A DNA stretch of 64,000 nt from Agromyces sp. G08B096 (GTDB taxonomy: Bacteria; Actinomycetota; Actinomycetes; Actinomycetales; Microbacteriaceae), in the NCBI RefSeq assembly GCF_040267705.1, contig NZ_CP158374.1, positions 186,001 through 250,000 of the forward strand. The letters run 5' to 3'. The notes below the pieces were generated by a model, which saw only the letters and a list, made by a program, of their open reading frames with translations, was not told the DNA's origin and did no database searches. Below, piece after piece: positions 1 to 6,456 of this stretch (the stretch's first letter is position 1; every line of letters starts with the position of its first letter). Both the position numbers and the translations under genes were made by a program.

Positions 1-67
1 ATCTCGGCGACGCCCTGCGGCGCCGCACGCCCGCGGTCCGGGCCTCCCGGGCGGGGTGACACCGTTC

Positions 68-73
68 TAGGCT
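68..73 (+). promoter_or_regulatory. -10-like element for a leaderless start
   Basis: A TAGGCT hexamer (TANNNT type) ends six bases before the ATG at 80, and no Shine-Dalgarno sequence lies between. This spacing is typical of leaderless actinobacterial transcripts. The 67 bases to its left show no recognisable gene end. The call is inference from spacing and motif only. Confidence 0.4.
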
Positions 74-79
74 CATCCC

Positions 80-1129
80 ATGCTCGCCACCGTCATCCAC
101 GCCGCCCGCGACATCCGCGTCGATCACGTTCCCGACCCCGTCCTCTCCACCGGTCGCGACGCGATCGTGAAGGTCGTCGCGGCGTGCGTGTGCGGATCCG
201 ACCTCTGGCCGTACCGGGGCATCACGCCCACGCGTGAGCCGCACCGCATCGGCCACGAGTTCGTCGGCGTCGTCGAGGCCGTCGGCGACGAGGTCGAGCG
301 TGTGAACGTCGGCGACTTCGTGATCGCCCCGTTCTACGTGTGCGACAACACGTGCGTGAACTGCCGAAACGGCGTCTCGACGTCGTGCCTGCACGGCGGC
401 TGGTGGGGCGGCGACGACCGCGACGGCGGGTTCGCCGACGGCGGGCAGGGTGAGCGCGTGCGGGTGCCGCTCGCCGACGGGACGCTCGTCGTCGTCCCCG
501 GCCCGGTGGCCGACGAGGAGGTGCCCGGCCTCCTGACCCTCGCCGACGTCATGGGCACCGGCCACCACGCGGCGGTGTCGGCCGGCGTCCGCGAGGGCAG
601 CACGGTCGCGGTCGTCGGCGACGGCGCGGTCGGACTCTGCGCGGTCATCGCGGCGCGCCGGCTCGGGGCATCCGTCGTCATCGCGATGTCGCGGCACCGC
701 GAGCGGCAGGACCTCGCACGCGAGTTCGGCGCGACCCACATCGTCGCCGAGCGCGGCACCGCAGGGGTGACCGCGGTCCGCGAGCTCACGGGCGGCATCG
801 GCGCCGACTGCGTGCTCGAGTGCGTCGGGACGAAGGAGTCGATGGACCAGGCGATCCGGTCGGCGCGTCCGGGCGGGATGGTCGGCTACGTCGGCGTGCC
901 GAATGGCGGCCCAGAGCTGCCGGTGCGCCGGCTGTTCGACACCAATGTCGGCGTCAACGGCGGGGTGGCGCCGGTGCGCGGCTACATCGAGGAGCTGCTG
1001 CCCGACGTGCGGTCCGGCGCGATCCGGCCGGGTCGGGTCTTCGACCTCGAGCTGCCGCTCGCCGACGCCGCCGAGGCGTACGCCGCCATGGACGAGCGCC
1101 GCGCGATCAAGGTGCTGCTGCGGCCGTGA
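80..1129 (+). CDS. zinc-dependent alcohol dehydrogenase (MDR family)
   Basis: A 349-residue medium-chain dehydrogenase/reductase, expected to oxidise an alcohol or reduce an aldehyde or ketone with NAD(P) in the cytoplasm. The catalytic zinc site is visible as Cys38 (CVCGSD) and His59-Glu60 (GHEF). A cysteine cluster near residues 92-106 (CDNTCVNCRNG...C) is the structural-zinc loop. A Rossmann motif VVGDGAVGL lies near residue 177. The length is normal for the family. The gene overlaps the following PPOX-like gene by four bases (GTGA), so the two are probably co-transcribed. The substrate cannot be predicted from sequence alone. Confidence 0.9.
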   Translation: MLATVIHAARDIRVDHVPDPVLSTGRDAIVKVVAACVCGSDLWPYRGITPTREPHRIGHEFVGVVEAVGDEVERVNVGDFVIAPFYVCDNTCVNCRNGVSTSCLHGGWWGGDDRDGGFADGGQGERVRVPLADGTLVVVPGPVADEEVPGLLTLADVMGTGHHAAVSAGVREGSTVAVVGDGAVGLCAVIAARRLGASVVIAMSRHRERQDLAREFGATHIVAERGTAGVTAVRELTGGIGADCVLECVGTKESMDQAIRSARPGGMVGYVGVPNGGPELPVRRLFDTNVGVNGGVAPVRGYIEELLPDVRSGAIRPGRVFDLELPLADAAEAYAAMDERRAIKVLLRP

Positions 1130-1559
1130 CCGGAACGGCTGAGCGGATGCCTCCCATGCGGGCGCTGTCCGGGCGCGTCGCCGATCGGCTCGAGCGCGAG
1201 ACGGTGATGTGGTTCACGACGGTGAACGGACGCGGCACACCGGTGCCGACGCCCGTCTGGTTCGTGCGGACCGGCGACGAGTTGCTGCTGCTGTCGCAGC
1301 CGGGCACGCCGAAGCTCGCGAACCTCGCCCGCAATCCGCGCGTCGCCTGCACTTCAACACCGGTGACGACGGCAACGACGTGGCGGTGTTCACCGGCACG
1401 GCCCGGGTCGGCGAGGAGCCGCTCGACGATGCGGACTGGCGGGTCTACGCGGAGAAGTACGCGGCGGAGTTCGCGCCCATCGGGATGACGCCGGAGGAGT
1501 ACCGGGCGAGCTACTCGGTGCCGGTCCGGGTCTCGGTGGAGCGCGTCCGCTCCTGGTGA
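1126..1559 (+). pseudogene. PPOX-type flavin/F420-binding protein, frameshifted
   Basis: Two frames together make one pyridoxamine-5'-phosphate-oxidase-like protein of about 144 residues. Frame 1 begins at GTG 1126 (or ATG 1147) and gives the N-terminal barrel (MWFTTVNGRGTPVPTPVWF, then KLANLARNPRVA). The frame then breaks near 1347-1350, and the next frame continues with LHFNTGDDGNDVAVFTG and runs to the stop at 1557-1559. One added C in the gcctgcac stretch would join RVA directly to LHFNT, the expected family sequence. It is either a genuine one-base deletion or a sequencing error. The gene starts inside the stop codon of the dehydrogenase. Confidence 0.75.
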
Positions 1560-1560
1560 C

Positions 1561-1588
1561 GGCTGGGGCGGCGGGTGCCGCCCCAGCC
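1561..1588. terminator. GC-rich hairpin between convergent genes
   Basis: A perfect 12-bp stem (GGCTGGGGCGGC paired with GCCGCCCCAGCC) with a four-base GGGT loop fills the gap between two convergent genes. There is no U-tract, as is usual in high-GC actinobacteria. It probably acts on both strands. Confidence 0.7.
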
Positions 1589-1595
1589 GCGTCGA

Positions 1596-2438
1596 TCAGC
1601 CGCCGAAGTCGGCTCGGTGATCGGCGGCCCACTGGGCGTAGGTCCGCGCGGGGTGCCCGGTGATCTGCTCGATGACGTCGTTGACCGGCGCGGGCTTGCC
1701 GACTGCCTGTGCCATGAGCGCGAACAGTGCGGCCAGGAACTCGGGGTCCATGAACTGGCTCATCTGCTCCAGCACGGGCTCCGGGTCGAGGTCCTCGACG
1801 GTGAGCGTGCGCCCGAGCGTCGTGCCGAGGAGGTGGACCTGTTGGGTCTGGGTCAGCGATTCGGGTCCGGTCAGGTCGTAGGCCCGCTCCGCGTGCCCGC
1901 CGCCGATCAGGATGCGGGCGGCCACCTCGGCGACGTCGCGCTCGTGCACGGCACTGAAGGCCGCTTCGGTGTACGGCGCGCGGATGACGTCACCGCCCTG
2001 GAGCTGCATCGCGAATGTCAACGAGTTGATGGCGGGGAACAGCAGCCGCAGGAACGTCCACTCGATTCCGGATGCCTCGATGGCCTGCTCGACCTCGCGG
2101 TGGTACCGGGCGATCACGTCGGGCTGCCGCTCGGCGCCCGGGACGACCGCGCCCGAGGACAGGAGTACCAGCCGCTTCACCCCGGCCTGGCCCGCGGCCG
2201 CCAGCAGCGGGGCGACATCCATCCCGTACTGCAGAACCAGGAAGGCGGCCTCGACGCCGGCCAACGCCGCCGGCAGCGTCTCGGGCTTGGTCAGATCGGC
2301 CCGGACGACGTCGACGCCCTTCGGGAGCCCGGCCCGCTGCGGAGTGCGGGTCAGGGCCCGCACCGGGGCACCCGCGGCGACCAACTCATCCACCGCCTGA
2401 CGTCCGAAGTGAGCGGTGGCACCGATGACGAGATACAT
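1596..2438 (-). CDS. NmrA/SDR-family NAD(P)-binding reductase
   Basis: A 280-residue atypical short-chain dehydrogenase. The start MYLVIGATAHFG holds the NAD(P)-binding GxxxxxG-type motif and is preceded by an AAAGGA ribosome site, which decides it over the longer open frame. The protein resembles NmrA-like quinone or redox-sensing reductases (VDVVRADLTKPETLPAALAGV, then a hydrophobic strand and SSGAVVPG). It lies 62 bp downstream of the epoxide hydrolase on the same strand, so it may belong to the TetR-controlled unit. The substrate is unknown, and it could be regulatory rather than catalytic. Confidence 0.8.
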   Translation of the reverse strand: MYLVIGATAHFGRQAVDELVAAGAPVRALTRTPQRAGLPKGVDVVRADLTKPETLPAALAGVEAAFLVLQYGMDVAPLLAAAGQAGVKRLVLLSSGAVVPGAERQPDVIARYHREVEQAIEASGIEWTFLRLLFPAINSLTFAMQLQGGDVIRAPYTEAAFSAVHERDVAEVAARILIGGGHAERAYDLTGPESLTQTQQVHLLGTTLGRTLTVEDLDPEPVLEQMSQFMDPEFLAALFALMAQAVGKPAPVNDVIEQITGHPARTYAQWAADHRADFGG

Positions 2439-2500
2439 GGGGTTTCCTTTCGTGGGAACTGAGGGGGTCCGAGGTGGGTCCGCCGGCAGCCGGCAGCTGA

Positions 2501-3613
2501 TCAGCGGACGTCGCCGACGGAGGCGAAGAAGGTGGTGATGTCGTCGGCGGTCTGCTGCGGCTCGAGGTGGGCGGCGTAGTGGCCGCCGCGCTCGTAGGTG
2601 GTCCACCGCCGGATGTTCGCGTGGTCGCGCTCGGCGAACCGGCGGATGGTGGCGAAGTCTCCCTTCGCCTGGGCGAGCGCGGTCGGCACCGTCGTGGGCC
2701 CGGGGCGCTCGCCCGCCTCCTGCGCCCGCTTCTGCGCGAGGGCGTTCTCCCGGTACAGCCGCAGCGCCGAGCCCTGCGTCCCGGTGAACCAGTAGACGGC
2801 GGCGTTGGCGACCGTGAACGCCGGGTCGAGGTCACCCATGAGCTGGACGTTCCAGCCGAGCAGCCCGGCGGGCGAGTCGGCGAGCGAGTGCGCGAGCGTC
2901 TGCGGCTGCTGGGACTGCAGGACGTTGAACGCACCGATGTTCTCCCAGAACCAGCCGAGGTGGGCGAGCGCGGCCTGCTCGTGCTCGTCGAGGTCGACCA
3001 GCTCGGCCGGGTCTCCCGAGGGGAACGAATAGAGCTGCGTCACGTGCACGCCGACGACGTGGTCGGGGTCGAGCCGGCCGACCTCGGGCGAGATCATCGA
3101 GCCCCCGTCGTTGCCCACCGCACCGTACCGCTCGTAGCCGAGCCGGTGCATGAGCTCGACCCAGGCACGTGCGATGCGCGCGTTGTCCCAGCCGCGTTCG
3201 GTGGTGGGGCCGGAGAACCCGAAGCCCGGGATCGACGGCAGGACGACGTCATAGCCCGCGGCGGTGAGGGGCTCGATGAGGTCGAGGTGCTCGACGACGG
3301 AGCCCGGCCAGCCGTGCGTGAGGATGAGGCCGATGGCGTCCGGGCGCCCGGAGCGGACGTGGATCGCGTGCACCCGCTGACCGTCGATGACGGTCTCGAT
3401 CTGCGGGTACGCGTTGATCCGTGCCTCCAGGGCGCGCCAGTCGAAGTCCTCGAGCCAGTACCGCACGAGCTCCCGGACGCTGCCCACGCTCGTGCCGTCC
3501 TCGCCGTCCTCCCCGATCTGGTCGGTGAACCGGGTGCGGGCGAGGCGCTCACGCGCGTCGTCGATCTCGGCCTGCGGGATGTCGATCCGGGTGGGCGTGA
3601 CCTGGGCGTTCAT
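2501..3613 (-). CDS. epoxide hydrolase family protein (EHN plus alpha/beta hydrolase)
   Basis: A 370-residue protein with the N-terminal EHN domain of microsomal-type epoxide hydrolases (IDIPQAEIDDARERLARTRF) followed by an alpha/beta hydrolase fold. HGWPGS forms the oxyanion-hole motif. GNDGGS carries the aspartate nucleophile expected for epoxide hydrolases. The family opens epoxides to vicinal diols. The start MNAQVT follows a GGAGG-type ribosome site, and the longer frame upstream runs through the promoter and operators. It diverges from the TetR gene across two palindromes, so repression by that regulator is likely. Confidence 0.87.
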   Translation of the reverse strand: MNAQVTPTRIDIPQAEIDDARERLARTRFTDQIGEDGEDGTSVGSVRELVRYWLEDFDWRALEARINAYPQIETVIDGQRVHAIHVRSGRPDAIGLILTHGWPGSVVEHLDLIEPLTAAGYDVVLPSIPGFGFSGPTTERGWDNARIARAWVELMHRLGYERYGAVGNDGGSMISPEVGRLDPDHVVGVHVTQLYSFPSGDPAELVDLDEHEQAALAHLGWFWENIGAFNVLQSQQPQTLAHSLADSPAGLLGWNVQLMGDLDPAFTVANAAVYWFTGTQGSALRLYRENALAQKRAQEAGERPGPTTVPTALAQAKGDFATIRRFAERDHANIRRWTTYERGGHYAAHLEPQQTADDITTFFASVGDVR

Positions 3614-3641
3614 GGTGCCTCCGTTGATCCTGAGTTCGGAA

Positions 3642-3690
3642 CGGAACGTAACGTTCCGCTGAAATGACAGTAGCGGAACGTTCTGTTCCG
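3642..3690. promoter_or_regulatory. paired TetR operators between divergent genes
   Basis: Two near-perfect 17-bp palindromes of the same sequence class occur at 3642-3658 (CGGAACGTAACGTTCCG) and 3674-3690 (CGGAACGTTCTGTTCCG). Their centres are 32 bp apart, about three helical turns. They lie between the epoxide hydrolase and the TetR gene. The repeated half-site CGGAAC and its position strongly suggest the operators of the adjacent TetR protein. Confidence 0.8.
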
Positions 3691-3695
3691 CACAA
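3667..3695 (-). promoter_or_regulatory. promoter of the epoxide hydrolase unit, overlapped by an operator
   Basis: On the minus strand TTGTGC (3690-3695) and TACTGT (3667-3672) are separated by exactly 17 bp, a standard sigma-70-type layout. The 17-bp spacer is occupied almost base for base by the second palindrome, so a bound repressor would block polymerase directly. Confidence 0.6.
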
Positions 3696-3744
3696 GTGAT
3701 ATCGTCGAGACGTTCCTGACGACCCCCGACCATCGGAGTGGACG

Positions 3745-4410
3745 ATGAGCACCCCGAGTACGGAAGCCCCGCTGAGCGGCCGGCGCGCCCAGGCGGCCCG
3801 CAACGACACCGCGATCCTCGACGCCGCCCGCGAGGTCTTCATGGCGGCGCCCGACGCCCCCGTCGCGGCGGTCGCCAAGGCCGCCGGCGTGGGCATCAGC
3901 GCCCTGTACCGCCGGTACCCCGGCAAGGAGGAGCTGCTTGCGACGCTCTGCCTCGACGGGCTGCGGCGCTTCGTCGACGTCGCACGGTCCGCCCTGGACG
4001 TCGCCGACCCGTGGGACGCGTTCCAGGCGTTCCTGCGCGGCATCGTCGACGCGGACGTGCACTCCCTCACCGTCCACCTGGCGGGGCGCTTCACGCCGAC
4101 GCCGGAGCACGGCGCGCTGGCCGAGGAGTCCGGGCGGCTCGCGGGGGAGATCCTGCACCGGGCGCAGGAGGCCGGGGCAGTGCGGTCCGACGTCGTCGAC
4201 GCCGACCTGCCGATGATCTACGAGCAGCTCGCCGCGATCCGCCTCGGAGACGCCGAGCGGGTCGCCGAGCTGCGACGCCGGTACCTCGAGCTCCACCTGG
4301 CCGGGCTGCGCGCGGACGCCGCGCCGCACGAGGCGCTGCCCGGCTCTGCGCCGTCGCAGGCCGAGCTCGGCGCCCGCTGGCGCCGGGACGTCACGGGAAC
4401 CGCGGGCTAG
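3745..4410 (+). CDS. TetR-family repressor
   Basis: A 221-residue regulator with the usual TetR plan. The N-terminal helix-turn-helix lies around residues 18-60 (NDTAILDAAREVFM...AVAKAAGVGISALYRRYPGKEEL), followed by a helical ligand-binding domain. A GGAG ribosome site sits seven bases before the ATG. It diverges from the epoxide hydrolase and nearest-neighbour logic makes it the likely reader of the two palindromes at 3642-3690. It would be released by an unknown small molecule, perhaps an epoxide or toxic organic compound. Confidence 0.9.
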   Translation: MSTPSTEAPLSGRRAQAARNDTAILDAAREVFMAAPDAPVAAVAKAAGVGISALYRRYPGKEELLATLCLDGLRRFVDVARSALDVADPWDAFQAFLRGIVDADVHSLTVHLAGRFTPTPEHGALAEESGRLAGEILHRAQEAGAVRSDVVDADLPMIYEQLAAIRLGDAERVAELRRRYLELHLAGLRADAAPHEALPGSAPSQAELGARWRRDVTGTAG

Positions 4411-4452
4411 CACTCTGGCCTCGCGCGCCATCCGCGCGCCCTCGGCCGCGGC

Positions 4453-4959
4453 TCAGGCGTCGATGTCGTCGAGCCGGGCGATCACGACCTCGAGCAGGCG
4501 GGCGAGCTCGCCGCGCTCGTCGTCGCTGAGGTCTTGCAGCACATCGGACTCGACGACGTCGGAGCCGCGGATCGCGAGGCTGAACAGCTCCCACCCCTCG
4601 TCGGTGAGGCTCACCAGGATCCGCGTGCGGTTGCCCGGGTCGGCCGCACGCTCGACGAGCCCGCGCTCGGCGAGCTTGTCGAGCCGGTGCGTCATCGAGG
4701 AGGGCGCGACGTTCGAGAGATCGGCGAGCTGGCTCGGGGTGAGTGCCTCGCCGGCCTTCGCGAGCGAGGTGACGACGGCCCACTCGCCCGCCGTGACGTC
4801 GAGGTCGGCGAGCTGTCGCGCGTACCACTGGTCGAGCTTCTTGGTGAGGCTCTGCACGGCGGTGATCACCCGTTGCACCGACTCCTCGCCGCCCGCGGCG
4901 ACGTAGGTCGTGACGGCGCGACGGTGCAGCTCGGGTGCGGTCGGGCGTCGCTTGGGCAT
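4453..4959 (-). CDS. MarR-family regulator
   Basis: A 168-residue winged-helix regulator. The core reads LDVTAGEWAVVTSLAKAGEALTPSQLADLSNVAPSSMTHRLDKLAERGLVERAADPGNRTRILVSLT in pieces, the classic MarR recognition helix and beta wing. It is transcribed away from an MFS transporter 132 bp distant, the common arrangement of a repressor guarding an efflux pump. A 22-bp palindrome overlaps its start codon, which suggests autoregulation. The ligand is unknown. Confidence 0.9.
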   Translation of the reverse strand: MPKRRPTAPELHRRAVTTYVAAGGEESVQRVITAVQSLTKKLDQWYARQLADLDVTAGEWAVVTSLAKAGEALTPSQLADLSNVAPSSMTHRLDKLAERGLVERAADPGNRTRILVSLTDEGWELFSLAIRGSDVVESDVLQDLSDDERGELARLLEVVIARLDDIDA

Positions 4960-5008
4960 GCGGGAATTCTCGCATGCGAACTTCGGTTGCTAATATTTCG
5001 ATATCGAA
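4956..5008. promoter_or_regulatory. MarR operator candidates
   Basis: Two palindromes lie in the divergent MarR/MFS gap. The first, at 4956-4977, is a 22-bp inverted repeat (GCATGCG arms around GAATTC with one mismatched pair) that covers the MarR start codon. The second, at 4997-5008, is the perfect 12-mer TTCGATATCGAA and directly follows a TAATAT -10-like element on the plus strand. Either or both could be bound by MarR. Confidence 0.6.
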
Positions 5009-5029
5009 GACTTCGGATTCGAACTCGAT

Positions 5030-5060
5030 GGATGCCTCGGGCCCCATGCCCGGGGCATCC
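5030..5060. repeat. GGATGCC-type hairpin in the MFS leader
   Basis: A 13-bp stem begins with GGATGCCTCGGGC and closes with GCCCGGGGCATCC (one T-G wobble), with a five-base loop. It lies between the MarR/MFS promoter region and the MFS start. The same GGATGCC...GGCATCC architecture recurs in other gaps of this window. Confidence 0.65.
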
Positions 5061-5091
5061 GTTCGTCTGCTCACCCGGGAAGGAGACCGCC

Positions 5092-6456
5092 GTGCGCGCC
5101 AAACTGCTCATCCTCGCCTCGGCCATCGGCATGCTGGGCTGGGGCGCCGTGCTGCCCTACCAGTACGCCTACGCCGCCGACACCCGCGGCTGGGGCGCGT
5201 TCGTCGCCGCCGCGGCCTCCTCCCTGTTCTCCGTGGGTGCGCTCGTGGCGGCGCCGCTCGCGGGGCGCCTCGCCGACCGGTTCAACCCCGTGCACGTCGC
5301 CGTCGTGGCACAGCTCATCGGAGCGGCGGGCGTCGCCGCTCTCGTCTTCGTCGACCACCCTGCGGCGTTCCTCGGCGGCATGCTCGTCTTCGGGCTCGGC
5401 CTCTCGGCCGCGGTGCCCGCGAAGCAGGTCCTCGCGCTGCAGTGGTCCTCCTCGGACGACCGCCGCCGCGTCTTCGCGTACAAGTTCACCGGCGAATCGC
5501 TCGGCATGGCCGCCGGCGCCTTCCTCGCCGGGCAGATCGTCGATCTCGACCGGCCCGACGGACTCGACATCGGCTTCGCCATGGCCGCGGCCGGCTTCGT
5601 CCTCTCCTCAGGCCTCATCGCCCTCGCCGGACGCGGCGCGGTCGCCCACCCCGAGTTCCCGACGTCCACCTCGTCGCTGCCCGCCGTCGGAGACGCCCGG
5701 CCCGACGCGCGCACCGGGGTGCTCCGGGCGATCGCGACGACGCCGGCGCTCCGCTGGACGGCGGTCGTCACGGTCGCCCTCGCGCTCGGGTTCTACGCCC
5801 AGTTCGAGTCCGGCCTGCCCGCGTACGGCATCACCGTGCTGGGCGTCGACCCGTCCGCGATCGGCATCGCGGCCGCCGTCAACTGCATCGTCATCGTGGC
5901 CCTGCAGGTCGTGATGGTGCGCCTCACGGCCAAGCGGAGCGCGCCCGCCCTGCTCATGGCCGTCGGCGGCATCTGGGTGCTGTCCTGGCTCGTGCTCTCC
6001 GCCGCGCAGTTCGCCCCGGGAGTGGCATCCGCCCTGTTCGTCATGACGTACGGCATCTTCGCCGTCGGCGAGACGATCTACAGCCCGGTGCTGAACCCGC
6101 TCACCGCGTCGCTCGCGCCCAGGGGCATGGTCGGCCAGACCCTCGGTACGATCTCAGCCCTGCAGACCTCGTTCTCGGCCGCCGGCCCCCTCATCGCGGG
6201 GGTGCTGCTCGGCGCCGGCCTCGCCGACGCGTTCCTCGGCATGCACCTCGTGGTGAGCGCGATCGCGGTGTTCGCCGCCTGGCGGGTGCACCGCGCGCTC
6301 GCCGCGACGAGCCCGGACGGCGACGGCGACGCCATCGGGCGCCGTCGGTCGGCGGATCACGCGCGACGCACGCCCACCAGGCGAGGCCCGCTCGCCGCGA
6401 CCGGGCGTCCGGCTGAGGCGGATTCGGGATCGGCCGCGACCCGGAGTCCGGCGTAG
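5092..6456 (+). CDS. MFS transporter, probable drug/metabolite exporter
   Basis: A 454-residue major facilitator protein with about twelve hydrophobic segments and the loop 2-3 signature GRLADRF. The GTG start at 5092 follows GGAAGGAG; the longer upstream frame antisense to MarR is spurious. The adjacent divergent MarR gene suggests an efflux role with ligand-controlled expression. The C-terminal tail of about 50 residues after the last membrane segment is rich in Arg, Ala and Asp and overlaps the 3' end of the convergent glycosidase gene by 100 bp, so its sequence is constrained by the antisense gene. Confidence 0.85.
   Translation: MRAKLLILASAIGMLGWGAVLPYQYAYAADTRGWGAFVAAAASSLFSVGALVAAPLAGRLADRFNPVHVAVVAQLIGAAGVAALVFVDHPAAFLGGMLVFGLGLSAAVPAKQVLALQWSSSDDRRRVFAYKFTGESLGMAAGAFLAGQIVDLDRPDGLDIGFAMAAAGFVLSSGLIALAGRGAVAHPEFPTSTSSLPAVGDARPDARTGVLRAIATTPALRWTAVVTVALALGFYAQFESGLPAYGITVLGVDPSAIGIAAAVNCIVIVALQVVMVRLTAKRSAPALLMAVGGIWVLSWLVLSAAQFAPGVASALFVMTYGIFAVGETIYSPVLNPLTASLAPRGMVGQTLGTISALQTSFSAAGPLIAGVLLGAGLADAFLGMHLVVSAIAVFAAWRVHRALAATSPDGDGDAIGRRRSADHARRTPTRRGPLAATGRPAEADSGSAATRSPA

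Noticed and set aside
4423-4439. GCGCGC hairpin between tetR and marR
   Set aside because: Only six pairs of alternating GC; could form by chance in this composition, so not listed as a terminator.
4534-5091. Plus-strand frame antisense to MarR joined to the MFS gene
   Set aside because: It is a GC-codon shadow of MarR; the MFS family sequence begins at the GTG 5092 behind a good ribosome site.
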